From: Muraenolepis orangiensis
Lineage: Eukaryota > Chordata > Actinopteri > Gadiformes > Muraenolepididae
Reading direction: 5' to 3'
Assembly: GCA_027704905.1 (NCBI GenBank)
Contig: CM051022.1
Coordinates: 11,518,660 to 11,582,659, forward strand
Length of the DNA stretch: 64,000 nt
The notes below the pieces were generated by a model. It did not search any database, was not told the origin of the DNA, and saw only the letters and a list, made by a program, of their open reading frames with translations. Shown one piece after another: positions 22,914 through 37,944 of the stretch. Made by a program: the position numbers and the translations under genes. Position 1 is the first letter of the stretch. Every line of letters begins with the position of its first letter.

Positions 22914-23130
22914 TGGGGGACGACTGTCACCTTTCTTCTAATGTCACCTTTCTTCTTGCGCACATGGGCTTCTTGATGCTCCGTCACAGGCTGTAACACA
23001 TCTGTAGGAACGCTATACGCTCCATGCCGCCCAGAAATGTAATCCGCTGTATATTGAAATACATCTCCGCCCATTGTCTTCCTCTCTTGCTCTGTGTCTC
23101 TCTCTTTATATACAGCGCGTGCTCCTCACT

Positions 23131-23132
<2 letters not shown>

Positions 23133-23189
<57 letters not shown>
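23133..23189. repeat. (TCTG)n microsatellite
   Basis: About 14 TCTG tetramers followed by CT-rich sequence. Confidence 0.95.
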
Positions 23190-23542
23190 TGTCTGTCTCT
23201 CCCTCTCTGTCTCTCTCTCTCTTCCCCATATGGTAGAGAATTCAATAAAGGGTTAGATATTTATTCTATATTTTGCATACAGGTGTGTAAATAACCACAG
23301 TGTGCCTATAGACATGTAGAAAATACCCACATACAGCTAATGTGCACTAAAGCACTAAAGGCTGATATGATGTGATGATTCTACGCTTCCAGTCATATTT
23401 CCCCATCTATTTCCCATTTGATTCTGTTAATCTCACTCTTTAGGAGCCTTTCTACCTGCATCTCTTCCTCCCTCCCTCTCCCCCTTCCCTCTCTGTCTCT
23501 CCCCCCCCCCCCCCCCTCTCTCTTCCCCTTGTCTGACTCTGT

Positions 23543-23817
23543 CCTGGTTTGACATTAACTTTTTGGCTCACTGGCCACTCAGCAATTTTACTAGCCAAAA
23601 TCCCCCCCCCCCCCCCCCCCTTAAGTAGATGGGCCAATTGAATGAGCACACAGAGCGCATCCAGTGCTCATGGGAGTTGTAGTAACTATAATGGTTATGT
23701 TTTCATAGTAAATGCTACCAAAAGGTCACCGCCAGGCTGGTAAGAGTGACGGAGTAACAGGCCATTGCCGAATCCTACGGGCATTTGGCCAATGGCCGGT
23801 GTTAATGTCAAGCCCTG
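23543..23817. mobile_element. hAT-like fold-back MITE
   Basis: The left end CCTGGTTTGACATTAAC (23,543-23,559) is nearly the reverse complement of GTTAATGTCAAGCCCTG (23,801-23,817). Pairing continues inward with TGGCTCACTGGCC against GGCCAATGGCCGG. Termini of the CAGGGCTTGACATTAAC type are familiar from hAT-related non-autonomous elements in vertebrates. The interior has a C run at 23,603-23,620 and no transposase. A clear 8-bp target duplication is not visible. Confidence 0.7.
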
Positions 23818-23834
23818 ATTATCAACCATCACTT

Positions 23835-23928
23835 CTCTCTCTCTCTCTCCCCTCCGCCTTACAACTTCCGTTTTCTCTCTGCCTCTCTTCTCTGTCTCCC
23901 CTCCCTCCTCTATAACTCTACCTCCCCT

Positions 23929-23969
<41 letters not shown>

Positions 23970-24140
23970 CCTCCTATTTTCTCTCCCTCTCTCCTCCCTT
24001 TTCTCTAAATCTACCTCCCTTAACTCTCTCTCTCTTCCCTCCCTCCTATCTATCTATCTATCTACTGCTCCCCTCCCTCATATTTTCTCTCCCCCTTACT
24101 CCCTCCATCCCCCTATTATATCTTTATACCCCCCCCCTCC
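23835..24140. repeat. CT/CCT-rich low-complexity tract
   Basis: Pyrimidine-rich plus strand with (CT)n at 23,932-23,965 and (CTAT)n at 24,048-24,063. Confidence 0.9.
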
Positions 24141-24149
24141 CTCCCCCCA

Positions 24150-24330
24150 AGGGGAAACCCCGGCTAATGCCGTGTAATTGGGGCTGAAAATTATGCATGG
24201 CGGTTTCCCTTCATGCCGAATTATGAATAAATGAAGACGTTTCAGATTGGCCTCCGATCACACCTCCTGTCCTCCCTCACATATCTCCACTCTGGGAAAA
24301 TGGAGAGACCCATTCCAGAGCCAAGTGTGT
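24150..24330. other. Candidate conserved non-coding element
   Basis: Balanced, non-repetitive sequence with clustered homeodomain- and octamer-like words: GTGTAATTGGGG, AAAATTATGCATGG, CGAATTATGAATAAATGAAG. Such composition between repeat blocks is common in vertebrate regulatory elements. Only motif content supports this, and cross-species conservation is untested. Confidence 0.25.
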
Positions 24331-25139
24331 CCAAGACGTTTTCCATGTGTCTCGTCTGGTCGGGGGGGGGGGGGATGCGAATCAGGCAAAGACAAGTCTG
24401 TTCAAGCTCTTGGGGAAAGTGTCCCGGCCAGATCGTGTCTCTGGTCTGAAAGGATGGAGTTTGGTATTGGTTTTATCCCACAAACGATGGGCGCGATGTC
24501 GCGATGTATTACAACCAGCCAGTGGTTATGGCCGATGTATGTGTATGTGTTCTGACGTAGGTTCAACCCTCAGTATAGCCTGGAACAACGCCTAAAATAT
24601 AGGCTGTAGCTAGGCAGGGTAGTGGAAAGTAGTAGTAGAAAGGTTCGAGGAGTTCGATACCCAATGTCCATACAAAGGCATTCGTGAGCAAGATGCGTTC
24701 TCCCAATTCCTTCAAGTTCCTACAAAATTTTAATAAAAAATAACTCTCTTAGGTCCAAATTGGGCTACGTATAGTTGAATTACTTCAATACAATGACAAT
24801 TATACAATTATTCAATGTTGTATTTGTCAATGTATTTGTGTATTCTTACCTCTGCGTACTGGTGTTAAACTGGCAAGTATTTCATCCAATCACATTGCTC
24901 TATTGTCAACCTTTAGCACAGTGATTGACTATTGGCTAGTCTGTTGCTTAGCCTGTTGCTGTCGCGAAGCTTTACACTAGTCCCCTAAACCTAAACCTAC
25001 TACTGTATGTCCCGCCCCCCAAACCGATGATTAGGGGGGCCTTGAGTGTCTAAAAAAACATTAGCACTGCAAGTCACTTTGGATCAAGTGGTTGAGCAGA
25101 TAGAAAATAGAAAGCAGACAGGAAGAGAGGAGAGGCAAT
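24331..25139. other. Spacer without recognised gene
   Basis: Mixed sequence with a G run near 24,362 and a weak tRNA T-arm-like GAGTTCGATACCC near 24,651. No gene or clear repeat. Confidence 0.35.
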
Positions 25140-25420
25140 CGTATTTATATAGCATCCTAAAAGCACAGAGTCTGTTCAAGCGCTTTACGTAGTGGCAGGA
25201 ACCACATTTAAAGGACAACAAAATAAAAGAGAATCATTTCAAATAGAAATGTAAAATAAAAGTATAGCAGGGTAACATAAATGCCAGTGTCTTACAGGAT
25301 AGGATTTAATAAAATCAAAAAAAAAAAAAATGCTTTGAACCCTGATTTAAAAGTACAAAGAGTATAAAGTATAAAGTTGTTAGGTTCCGGATATGTGTGT
25401 GTTTCCAGATTAAAAAAACT
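25140..25420. mobile_element. Dispersed repeat with TATATAGCR start
   Basis: Begins CGTATTTATATAGCATCC, then CAAGCGCTTTACGTAGTGG, an A-rich body, and TGAACCCTGATTTAAAAGT. It has the same overall layout as 59,283-59,560 (TCTATAGCACCTTTCTGG, AAGGCGCTTTACAGACAGG, A-rich body). The class is unknown and it is non-coding. Confidence 0.5.
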
Positions 25421-25739
25421 AGCAGAAGAACCGCTTACAAGCGCAGGGTAAAACAACACATTTATCCCGGCCGGCCCACCTGGAGATCATAACACCAATC
25501 GAATGCCTGGACACACTTTTCTCACACATTCACCATCTCTGCACATGTACTGACCCTTGGTTGACCGTATCGGAAGGCACCTTGGATATCGGCGTTCACC
25601 CGACGAAGGTCTGTCTGTCCATCGGTCCGTGGTATTTGTAATGTAGTGGAGTACCAGGGCCGTTCAACGTTTTCAAGTCCAACGTTTAATTAATTATTCG
25701 ATGTGAACGCGGCAGTGTTTTGCCTCAATGTATCAGAGG

Positions 25740-25916
<177 letters not shown>

Positions 25917-25919
25917 TAC

Positions 25920-26865
25920 GAGGCTTGTTACAAAGTGATTGCTTCCGTCCACAGTTTGATCAAAACAAACCAAGCCGTTGTTATTCAAGTGCCGCCAGTG
26001 CCGGTTGTTCCCAATCGTTCTACTCAATGAATGTTTGAATGCGTTCTTTCACAATTGTTCGGAAAAATAAACGGTTAGGCCCCCCCTAAAGAAAATGCTG
26101 TCCGTTTCGATCGTGGTATTGTAGGCCAGATTGAATATTTCTACATGCGGTGTAAATGACTAAGTGAATTATTGTGCAGAAGGATTCTTTTTGAGGGTTC
26201 ATCGCAGGCGTTCCGGGAGAACGCCACATGCTTCTTCTTGTACGTGCGTTTAAAATGGTGTGCGCGGCATTCCCTTTCCCCGCTGTCCTTGGTAAGATGT
26301 AAAACATTTAAAGTTTTGAAGTCGACTTTTTTGGTCGTCACACGAGGCGAGGCTTTTCAAAATCCACAGCGTGTAGGAACTGCGAAAGGATGCGACAATT
26401 CCACAACAAAACGCGTGGGGTTTTTTGTTGTATGAAAACAGAACAGCGGAGTAAAAACAAAACTTCACTGGAATAACACAAAGCAAAGACACCAGGTAAA
26501 ACGTCACTCCTCTTGCAGAAAGGCCCCCCCCCCCGTGTCTCTACATCCCCACAGGTAAGCCCTAATAACCCGTGGGGGTTAACTTCACATAAGGTGAATT
26601 ATGTCACGTCGATAGTCCAATAGCGTACAAGCGTCCCCAGAAGTTTCAAAGAATGTATTCAACAGCAATAATCTGCCGTGGGACAAAACCACGGCAGAAC
26701 TAAAGGTCTCCAATTACTGTAAGTCCAGGCTGTGCTCGTGTGCCTGCGGGACCCGGTGACCAGCTAGGCAACCCCCCACCCCCCCCACGGCTTACGCTAA
26801 CCCCGCGCAGCGCTAGCCACGGCCAGCCTGCCGCCATTTAGCATTTCCTTGGTGAGATGTGGACT
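25920..26865. other. Spacer without recognised gene
   Basis: Unique-looking sequence with C runs near 26,523 and 26,775. An 87-codon open frame (26,172-26,435) has no recognisable domain. Confidence 0.35.
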
Positions 26866-26866
26866 A

Positions 26867-27007
<141 letters not shown>

Positions 27008-27059
27008 CGCTAAGCCACCTCTGCGCTCATTACGCGCTTCGTCCTAGAAAGGGCTAGCC

Positions 27060-27440
27060 GTCGTGGAGCGGTATGGAGCGTAATTGGGGAATATTTTCAG
27101 AAGAGAGAAAAAAAGGCCATAATAACTCGCTGTACAATAGGGGCCACCGACAAGCTAATTGACCCGGCGGCTATCGGTAAGCTCACTTTCTTTCTTTTTT
27201 TCCTTGTTTTTTTCCCCCCCCCCAGGAGATAAATCCTTTCGAAACAGCGAATGCGTAATGCTTTTTAATCTTTAAATATCATCCGCTCGCTCTGCTCCGT
27301 ATGCGGATTCAAAGGTGTTTTGTCACTTTGTCATTTTTTTCTTGTTCAACATAAAATGTGTTATCCTTTTAAAACCCCATTATGAGTGTCATGTGGATTA
27401 TTGGCTCTAATGACCCTGACTTGATGATCACACATGCATG
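27060..27440. other. Candidate conserved non-coding element
   Basis: Single-copy-looking sequence with homeodomain-like sites (GCGTAATTGGGG, GCTAATTGACCC, CTCTAATGACCC) and T-rich stretches. No coding frame. The suggestion rests only on composition and motif clustering. Confidence 0.22.
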
Positions 27441-27731
27441 CACGCACACGCACGCACACGCACGCACACACACACACTACTTGTGTGTCTTACAAAACCA
27501 GACGAACACCTGAGCCACACGTTAAGGATTTGCTGCCCCGTGAAGGAATTGGAAGTGTGTGTGTGTGTGTGTGTGTGAGTGTGTGAGTGTGTGTGTTACA
27601 CATTTGACGATATGACAACAAGACACGGCCCTAGAGGACTGCAGTGAGAGATACGGCCTCGCGTTCCACTGAATACAAGACCGCATCGGAGTTACTATGT
27701 CCCTCCTAAAATGTCAACTCCATTCACCTTG

Positions 27732-27903
<172 letters not shown>

Positions 27904-27904
27904 A

Positions 27905-28750
<846 letters not shown>

Positions 28751-28874
28751 TCAGTCACCCTGACTATTTGGTCCACGTTTGTCCACTACTACGATATCGG
28801 CTTCGTAGTCGCGAGCCGCCGCTAATGACTACGACCGGCGGTCAGCGGTAGCAGAAAAAGAAAAAAACCGACCT

Positions 28875-29190
28875 TTTGTCACGGGCGTACAAGGTGTGGA
28901 CCCCAAAGCACGGAGTGCAGACACAGTGATAAAGTAAAAAGAGTCTTTACTGATGAAAATGCAAGGTCCAACACAAAATATCACTCGATGATGGAAAAAG
29001 CTTAAAGCTCAAAAGCAAAAGACCTTAATCACAGAAAAACCGGACGGTGTGAGTGGCAAGACGTGGAAACCAGACGCTGGAGAACTCGGCATAACGAGAC
29101 AAGACAGTCTGGCAAAGAGACAGTGAATGCCTGGACCTATTGATGACATCACCAGGTCACAAACAATAATGACATCACACACAATCACAG
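28875..29190. mobile_element. Dispersed non-coding repeat
   Basis: GTGTGGACCCCAAAGCACGG, AGTCTTTACTGATGAAAATG, and GACAGTCTGGCAAAGAGACA then GTGAATGCCTGGACC. It shares its opening layout with 16,425-16,995. No coding sequence; the class is unknown. Confidence 0.45.
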
Positions 29191-29414
29191 GGGGGGGCGA
29201 AGGAGGAGGAAGACGGACTCAAATCGACATCAAACCCTGGAACTAAACTAAACATAACACACGAATAGAACAGAAAACTTGACACACATTCAGCACAGTT
29301 GGCGACGCACAACACCTTTGTGGAAAAACCAGCGGCAAAGTCGTATACTTGTTATTGTAACCGTACAGTAGAGGAAGAAAGAAAAGTTTAAGGAAAAGGG
29401 GGCCTGATGACTGA

Positions 29415-29578
29415 GAAGGATGGAGGGTGTAGGAGAGGCACCACTGTGGAGGGGAGGGAAACCAGAAGGAGGCGGGGGAGGAGGGAAGGGAGGAGGGGGG
29501 AGGGAGGGCAGGAGGGGGGAGGAGAAGAAGGGGTGTAGAGAGAGAGAGAGAGGGGGAGAGAGAGAGAGAGAGAGACCT
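29415..29578. repeat. Purine-rich tract
   Basis: GGAGG and GAGA words almost without pyrimidines on the plus strand from about 29,463. Confidence 0.9.
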
Positions 29579-29902
29579 GAAGAGTTTGTCGCCAAAATAT
29601 CAAACGGCAGAAGTGGCCAGCAGAGCATATTAATTATGGTCATTGTAATAACCTTGTACTTTATAAGATCTTTATTACTCAACACAAAATAGCACACTGT
29701 AATACAGGCACTGCCCCGGAACCTTCTGTAAGACTGGATGGATGTTCATGAATTGTTCATGAATTTTAGTTCAGTTTAGTAGTTAGTCCTTCCTTTTCTT
29801 GCACTTTTTTGGTGTCATAAAAGACGCGGCTTGTTTCCTGTTGCCGAGGGCTATTTCCCCCCGATTCGCTGACCTCACTTCCTGTAAAGTGTGAATGCAA
29901 AT

Positions 29903-30070
<168 letters not shown>

Positions 30071-30361
30071 TCGCTTGCTTGCTTGCTGGGGAATAGGTTG
30101 AAAAATGAGTTTGAAGTTGACCTTTCTTGTGTGCGCGTGTACGCCTCTGTGTGTGTGTGTGTGTGTACGTGTACAACATGCATGGTTTGCGGCCTAGCTC
30201 TGCGTTGCACATCCTTTACAACGAGCAGGGGGGGGTAGAGGCAGGGGGGGGGTCAGGAAGCAGACCCGGGCATCGTGGCCCTGAAGATACGAGACACAGC
30301 TCCTCATGCAAGCCCAGAGTAATCCCTGACAACGGCAAAAGGACAAGGCAAATGTTGTGTT

Positions 30362-30512
<151 letters not shown>

Positions 30513-30579
30513 GTGTGTGTGTTCTGGCATAATGCCATCTAACATGCACACGCACCTAGTGATGTTCCAACTTCTGCGT

Positions 30580-30583
<4 letters not shown>

Positions 30584-30644
<61 letters not shown>
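30584..30644. repeat. (GA)n microsatellite
   Basis: About 30 uninterrupted GA units, 76 bp after the previous GA array. Confidence 0.96.
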
Positions 30645-30647
<3 letters not shown>

Positions 30648-30649
30648 AT

Positions 30650-32215
<1,566 letters not shown>

Positions 32216-32306
32216 TTCTCCTTCAGTCTTCGCTTCCTTCCGTAGTGCCGCTATGTTCCTATTTCCACGTCATTAGTTGTTTCCCCCCGAAGGGGTTGTA
32301 GTGCAC

Positions 32307-32310
<4 letters not shown>

Positions 32311-32349
<39 letters not shown>

Positions 32350-32385
32350 CACACAGACACACAGACACACACATCCACACAGAGA
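32311..32385. repeat. (CA)n microsatellite with CAGA variants
   Basis: CA run to 32,346, then ACACAGACAC- and CCACAC-type imperfect units. Confidence 0.9.
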
Positions 32386-32624
32386 CACCACATCTGCACG
32401 CCTAAACACGTGGTGATTAAAAAAGAGACTGAGTCACACATTATGTGTCTTACTTACCCATAATGCACCAGGATTGATTTTAATGTCAGCTCCTGAGCAC
32501 TCTTCTCATTGGCTAAATAGGCAAGGCAGCGAGGGGACCACCTATTGAATCTGGAAACCAATTAGGTGCTTCCTGCTTTGCTTTAAACACACTGTTGCCT
32601 GGAGGCAGCCCATGCACGCAGCTA

Positions 32625-32868
32625 GATGCAGGCACACATGCACGCACGCATACACACACACACTCTCATACACACATACACACACCTGCATATACAACCG
32701 CACGCACGCACGTGCACACACACACGCACGCATGCACGCACGCATGCACACACATGCATATACAACCACCAGCACACATATGCACACAGACACAAGCTTG
32801 CATGCACACACACACATGAGCACGTGCGTGCGTGTGTCTGTGCATGTGTGTGTGTGTGTGTGTGTATA
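32625..32868. repeat. CA/GCAT compound microsatellite passing into (TG)n
   Basis: CACGCATG, CATACACA and CACA units, a duplicated GCATATACAACC (about 32,689 and 32,756), then TGTG from about 32,826. The switch from CA to TG on one strand makes the two ends complementary, so the tract can fold back on itself. Confidence 0.9.
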
Positions 32869-33200
32869 CGTCTAGGTCTCTCGACCCCTAGCAATTACGC
32901 AGTACTAGCATCCACACGGCTACTATTGACGTGCAAAGACGAGCCTGGCCGCCAATCAAAGAAGTGGTTATGAAACACACAAAGGCCAAGATAAATCAAT
33001 CAATCACTGACCGCCATATCTTCCCCCAGCAGACAAATTGCTACAGTGTTTAAGTGTGGCACTACAACACTAAAGCTATGGGCCGAAGCACCAGGGTGCT
33101 CTGGTCCATGACCGGAGCAGGAGAGTTATGTGTGCACGGTACGTTCATGTACAAGAGTTGAGCAATAACACTCTCGACAATCCTCCTCTTTGATATCTAC

Positions 33201-33344
33201 AATATGTATATATAAATCAAATATACATCGTTATATTCTATACGCCCTTGTTCAGCAGCCTGATGGCCTGACTGTGGAAGCTGTCTCTGAGTCTGTTTGT
33301 GCGGCACTTGATACTGCGGTATCGCCTGCCTGACGGTAACAGTG
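33201..33344 (-). mobile_element. Fragment of L2/Rex1-like LINE 3' region
   Basis: On the minus strand this is almost identical to 52,946-53,098: the end of the coding region (LLPSGRRYRSIKCRTNRLRD) and the first part of the 3' untranslated region. Only a handful of differences are seen over about 140 bases, so the two copies are recent relatives. The 3' tail is missing. Confidence 0.85.
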
Positions 33345-33369
33345 AAAAAAGTGTGTGTGTGTGTGTGGT

Positions 33370-33498
33370 GTTGGTTAGTGGTTAGTTGAGGCAGCCTCAC
33401 CTGGCCCCTAGTCAGACTGATTAGACTCTGGGGCTGCTGGGTAAGGCTGCACACACCTGTGGTGCATTGGTAATCAAGGCCCACAGCTGAACACCACA

Positions 33499-33500
<2 letters not shown>
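33370..33500 (-). mobile_element. Dispersed repeat related to the 45-bp minisatellite locus
   Basis: Reversed, it contains GAGTCTAATCAGTCTGACTA then GGGGCCAGGTGAGGCTGCC, GGGCCTTGATTACCAATGC and CACAGGTGTG. The plus-strand relative at 39,668-39,935 has the first segment amplified. A (CA)n array (33,497-33,542) abuts it. Confidence 0.75.
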
Positions 33501-33546
<46 letters not shown>

Positions 33547-34219
33547 ACTCCACAATTCCATTCAATCAGAATGACGACGTTCCCCTTCTGCTTCCCATCG
33601 GTCTATGCTCAATTTTGATTCCCACGCTGTCATTGAAGACCACGCCCCTTTGATCTCTCAACCAATCGGGAACCTTGTTTGTGTTTAAACACACCTCTAT
33701 ATCTACACCTCCTGGGTATTGGGGGGAGAGGAGGAGGAGGGGGTGGGGGTGGGGGGGGGCATATATTCGGTCCTTCATTTCTTCATGTACTCTTTCCGAC
33801 TTTGTGGATCCATCGTCGTCTCCATAAAGAATACCTTGATGGTGGTCTAGTCGCCTTGTGTGTGTGTCAACGAAGGCTGTGGTTCAAAGTCTCTCCTGAT
33901 TGAAATGGATTTACCTGCTGAATATAAAATGTGATGCAAATGCCCCCCCCCCCCCCCCCCCCGTCTTGTACGCTGTTATCTTCCGGGGGACATCAAAAAA
34001 AAAAAAAAACCCAGATAAGACCGTAGGTAACCCCGAGAATTTGCAATCTTCTTTAGTTTTGTGCATCTTCTATTTTTGTCCAATTGTCTTTGGTTCCATT
34101 GGCCACCCTGTGTGTGTACACCTTTATCTTCTTATGTGCCCGGCGACTGATTGTCTGCGTTGTGCTCGCTCCTGCCTTCCTCCTGCTTTCTGCTCCCATG
34201 GCTGCTTGGCTTTTTTTTG

Positions 34220-34326
<107 letters not shown>

Positions 34327-34404
34327 TAGAACACTCTGGTGACCCCCGGCCGACATTCAGCACCATACCAATAACAAGTCACCAAGAAAACAACAACAAC
34401 AACA

Positions 34405-34535
34405 ACAACCTACCTACAGACTTCAATCTGCAGGTAGGTTCATGTGGTTGGTGGCTGGAACACCTGTGGGTCGTTGTCAATCAAGGCACACGGGTTAAAA
34501 CAGCCACCACCACCACCACCACACACACACACACT
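34405..34535 (-). mobile_element. Dispersed repeat copy with hairpin and CAC repeats
   Basis: AACCTACCTACAGA at 34,407-34,420 pairs with 34,427-34,440 (one mismatch). Then GGCTGGAACACCTGTGGGTC and AATCAAGGCACACGGGTTAA match the reverse of the 39,690 copy. It ends in CCACCACCACCACC and CA repeats. Confidence 0.6.
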
Positions 34536-34674
34536 CGAGGAGAAGAGCTCTAGCATGTTCCATCTCAAGTAGCCCATCTCTTCTCCCCCCCCCGACCGTC
34601 CGGTCGCCGGGTTCCACAGCATCCAAGGACTTCCAGGTTTAAGGACGGTTTTTATCCACAGGCAGTGGGCCTAC

Positions 34675-34890
34675 TGAACTGCTAGAAGTGCTGCCACTAT
34701 CATAACATTGTCATTCACATTAAGTTGTCATACTTTGCTATAGACTTTCTGGACTCATTAGTTACTGCACTGTATTCACGATGCTGCTGCACTACTGGCG
34801 TTTTGTTTTTTTATAGTATTGTATTTTAGAAATTCATACTGCAGAAAGGACTGTGGAGTAAGCATTCCATTGCAATCTTGAATCTTAGTG
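34675..34890 (+). mobile_element. LINE 3' tail, (ATCTTGA)n family
   Basis: Same order as 12,330-12,655: ATCATAACATTGTCATTCAC, TACTTTGCTATAGACTTTCT, ATGCTGCTGCACTACTGGCG, GTGGAGTAAGCATTCCATTG and a closing CAATCTTGAATCTTA. Confidence 0.72.
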
Positions 34891-34894
34891 GCCA

Positions 34895-35490
34895 TTTTAA
34901 TGGCTGGTGGCAGCGTCGACTGCTTCAGTTCACTTCAATAAAGGTGCTCTGACCTGTAAGTAATGTGTGTGTTGATTTGCTCATTGCTTAAAACACATGC
35001 AATCTATTCATTAACAATTGGGTGTGTGTTTATTTTATAGGTGTGTTAGCCTGTTGCTTTGACCGGAAACAGGACGTGAATGACAGGAAACGGGACTCCG
35101 TAAATGTGATCGGTTGTCCTTGTGTATAACACTGAGAAAGTCAACTCATCGTAGAAACAGTCCAAAAAAGTATTTAACAAATGCATAAAATAAGTGGATA
35201 CGTTGCACCAACGTGCCATAACAATCGCAAGTTCTATTTCTGGTGTCGTGATGGTTAGACAGTATATTGCATATAGTGGGATCTACGCCGCTGGCAAACC
35301 GCTGCCCTCGAGTCTCTCAGATGCAAAGCAGTACATATTACATTTTTCATTTACGATGCTGTAATGTTTGCACAACTCGAAACTCTTCTGCAAAACTCCT
35401 ATCTCTCTCTCAAATGTCTTGTTCCTGGATTAAAATGTGTAAGAACCAGAAGACAGGCATCATGCTTCAAACGTCATATGCATATATAGA

Positions 35491-35525
<35 letters not shown>

Positions 35526-36100
35526 ATACACACACACACAAACCCCTTTTGCCTGAAAGCACAATACTTCTCTCTGTTGCAATCGTGGGTGCTATCCATA
35601 ACCCATCAGGGTTTTCAGTGATTGACTGCGGCTTGCAAACTCAGCCATAAACTTGCCCGAGGTGGTTAGAGGTTGAGTGAACTTTAACCCCGCGCTGTGT
35701 AGCGTTGTTGCCCGACAGGGATCGTTTTTTGGGTTTTGAGGGGGGGGGGTTTTGGAATTGTTTTTCGCTGCTGCTGATAGAGAATGACAAAATAGCTCTC
35801 TGGCCAACCCAGGGATTTCTGTCATTCGATTTAGACGAATGTAGCGAACCATGAATGAATTCATCATGGCTCGTTCCCTATACCCTCGGTAGGGATAAGG
35901 AGTATCAGTTAGGGGTCGAGCAGTGTGGAAATGAGACGGCTGAGCTGCGTCGACGCTATTTAAAGACGACGCCGACCTATCGGTGATGTGGACCAGTCAC
36001 GACCTCCCGACCTGCTTTATGGAGGGGGGGGGGGGGGGGGGGGGTGTCTGATAGCGTAGTGGGAAAATATCTCCAAAGCACTTCCTGTGTAGGAAACACT
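34895..36100. other. Spacer with (ATCT)n; no gene recognised
   Basis: (ATCT)n at 35,488-35,526, a G run at 35,741-35,749 and a 20-G run near 36,024-36,043. No domain-bearing frame. Confidence 0.4.
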
Positions 36101-36104
36101 GATG

Positions 36105-36260
36105 TCGTGTCCTCAAGATTGAAGATTCAAGAGAGATTGAAGTATCAAGATTGAAGATTTGAATGTGCCATATGCAACAAGTACGATGTAATGCTTACTT
36201 CCCATCCCCCTCCCGCAGTATGAATTTTCTTAAACACTGTAACATAATAATAAAAAGGAC
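36105..36260 (-). mobile_element. LINE 3' tail, (ATCTTGA)n family, inverted
   Basis: AAGATTGAAGATTCAAGAG, GTGCCATATGCAACAAGTAC, and TAATGCTTACTTCCCATCCC match the inverted copy at 18,997. The short tail unit is itself repeated imperfectly at 36,112-36,160. Confidence 0.68.
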
Positions 36261-36420
36261 AATAAAGTCACGGATGATGATATGCCAATTTTGGTGGTCA
36301 GATTATTAACTGCTTCTCCAGTTTACCACATATTGGTCACACAGTGGCGATGGAGCACAGCGTCGCAGGTTGCACAACAAAATACTTTGTTTTCATCTTG
36401 AGTTTGTATACATTTTTTCT

Positions 36421-36431
36421 CCACACACACA

Positions 36432-36464
<33 letters not shown>
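36421..36464. repeat. (CA)n microsatellite
   Basis: CA run with one CAGA variant. A GA run at 36,780-36,806 and another CA run at 36,884-36,911 follow. Confidence 0.93.
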
Positions 36465-36466
<2 letters not shown>

Positions 36467-36775
36467 CCCATTCCCTTATTTAGAGGTGGCTCAGATGGAC
36501 TCCAATACAGACCCGGATCTGACCATCTGTCTGAGGGAACAGCTACACAAGCCAAGACCTAGCATATTTTGCTATGGTGTCAATATACATTTGAGTTTAA
36601 GTTTCAGTCTATGTTCATGAACAGAAAGTAGTCTTTACACTACAGCGACCAGCAAAGCATTCCATATTCAAGAGTTAACAGATTTTATTTCTAAAATAAA
36701 AGAACTATGGATACATTAGCCGCTTACCAAATGGTGGCATGCAACTAAATTGAATCGTTTTTTGTCAACTGACGA

Positions 36776-36807
<32 letters not shown>

Positions 36808-37062
36808 AACTTGTCTGTTAATGGCTATGAAGGTTGGTCGCTCAATTTGGAGGACATTCACATACACTTTATCCTCCAAAACATGACACACACACACACA
36901 CACACACACACCCATCTAAGCAGCGCTACTTCATCTCCATTAGCTAGTTTAGCTTCTGGTATTGACTGTGTGTGTTCATGTGTTTGTGTATGTGTGTGTA
37001 TCAGCAGTTGGAGGCACTTGCCAGTTCTGCTGCAGGGCTTCTCTGAGCCCTGCAACACTCCG

Positions 37063-37405
37063 ACTTTCTGGTCCTCAGAGTTCCGCTCTCCCCAGGAAGG
37101 GGGGGGGGGGGGATGGGCTGCCTGCCCTTGTGATGTCATTGTTTTGTGATGTCATTATAGAAACCATTTTAATTGGCTTTCTGGTCCTCAGAGTTCCGCT
37201 CTCCCCACGGAGGGGGGGATGGGCTGCCTGCCCTTGTGATGTTATCGCTTTGTGATGTTATTATAGAAACCCCAGCTGTGTACTCTGGAAGAGCCTTGTG
37301 ATTTCACTCCTCTGTGATGTCATCGCAGAAACTCAAACTGTGTTCTCTGGGGGGGGGGGGGGCTTTGATATCATCACTTTGTGATGTCATCACTTTGTGA
37401 TGTCA
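37063..37405. repeat. Imperfect tandem duplication with TGATGTCAT cluster
   Basis: CTTTCTGGTCCTCAGAGTTC at 37,063 recurs at 37,178, each followed by a G run, GATGGGCTGCCTGCCCTTGT and GATGT(C/T)AT(T/C) words. The (T)GTGATGTCAT motif continues to 37,405, giving at least eight near copies. The word is close to the CRE palindrome TGACGTCA but lacks its CG. Confidence 0.85.
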
Positions 37406-37513
37406 TTGTGTTCCCGTGACATGTTGACATGTAGTAGATGTTGATTGAGAAATAGAACAACACAGGATCCTGTAGTGCTGGTTCTAACCAGGCCTTAGAA
37501 CACAGGAGGACCC

Positions 37514-37658
<145 letters not shown>

Positions 37659-37832
37659 GTGATAGGGCAGCACCTTCCCTCTGTCCGTGTCTGTGTCATC
37701 ACACACACACACACACACACACATACACACACACACACAGGCATGTATCTTAATGCAGGCCAGGTGAGCTTGGTTTTATTAATGTTTCAATACGGTATGT
37801 ATTGGAGTTCTGCTGTTCTACGTCTCAGTGAC

Positions 37833-37864
<32 letters not shown>

Positions 37865-37867
37865 CTT

Positions 37868-37939
<72 letters not shown>
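37833..37939. repeat. (CTTT)n and (CT)n compound microsatellite
   Basis: CTTT units at 37,841-37,867 pass into CT units from 37,869. Confidence 0.95.

Positions 37940-37944
<5 letters not shown>

Noticed and set aside
23543..23817. Terminator or regulatory palindrome
   Set aside because: The inverted ends and size fit a hAT-like MITE better.
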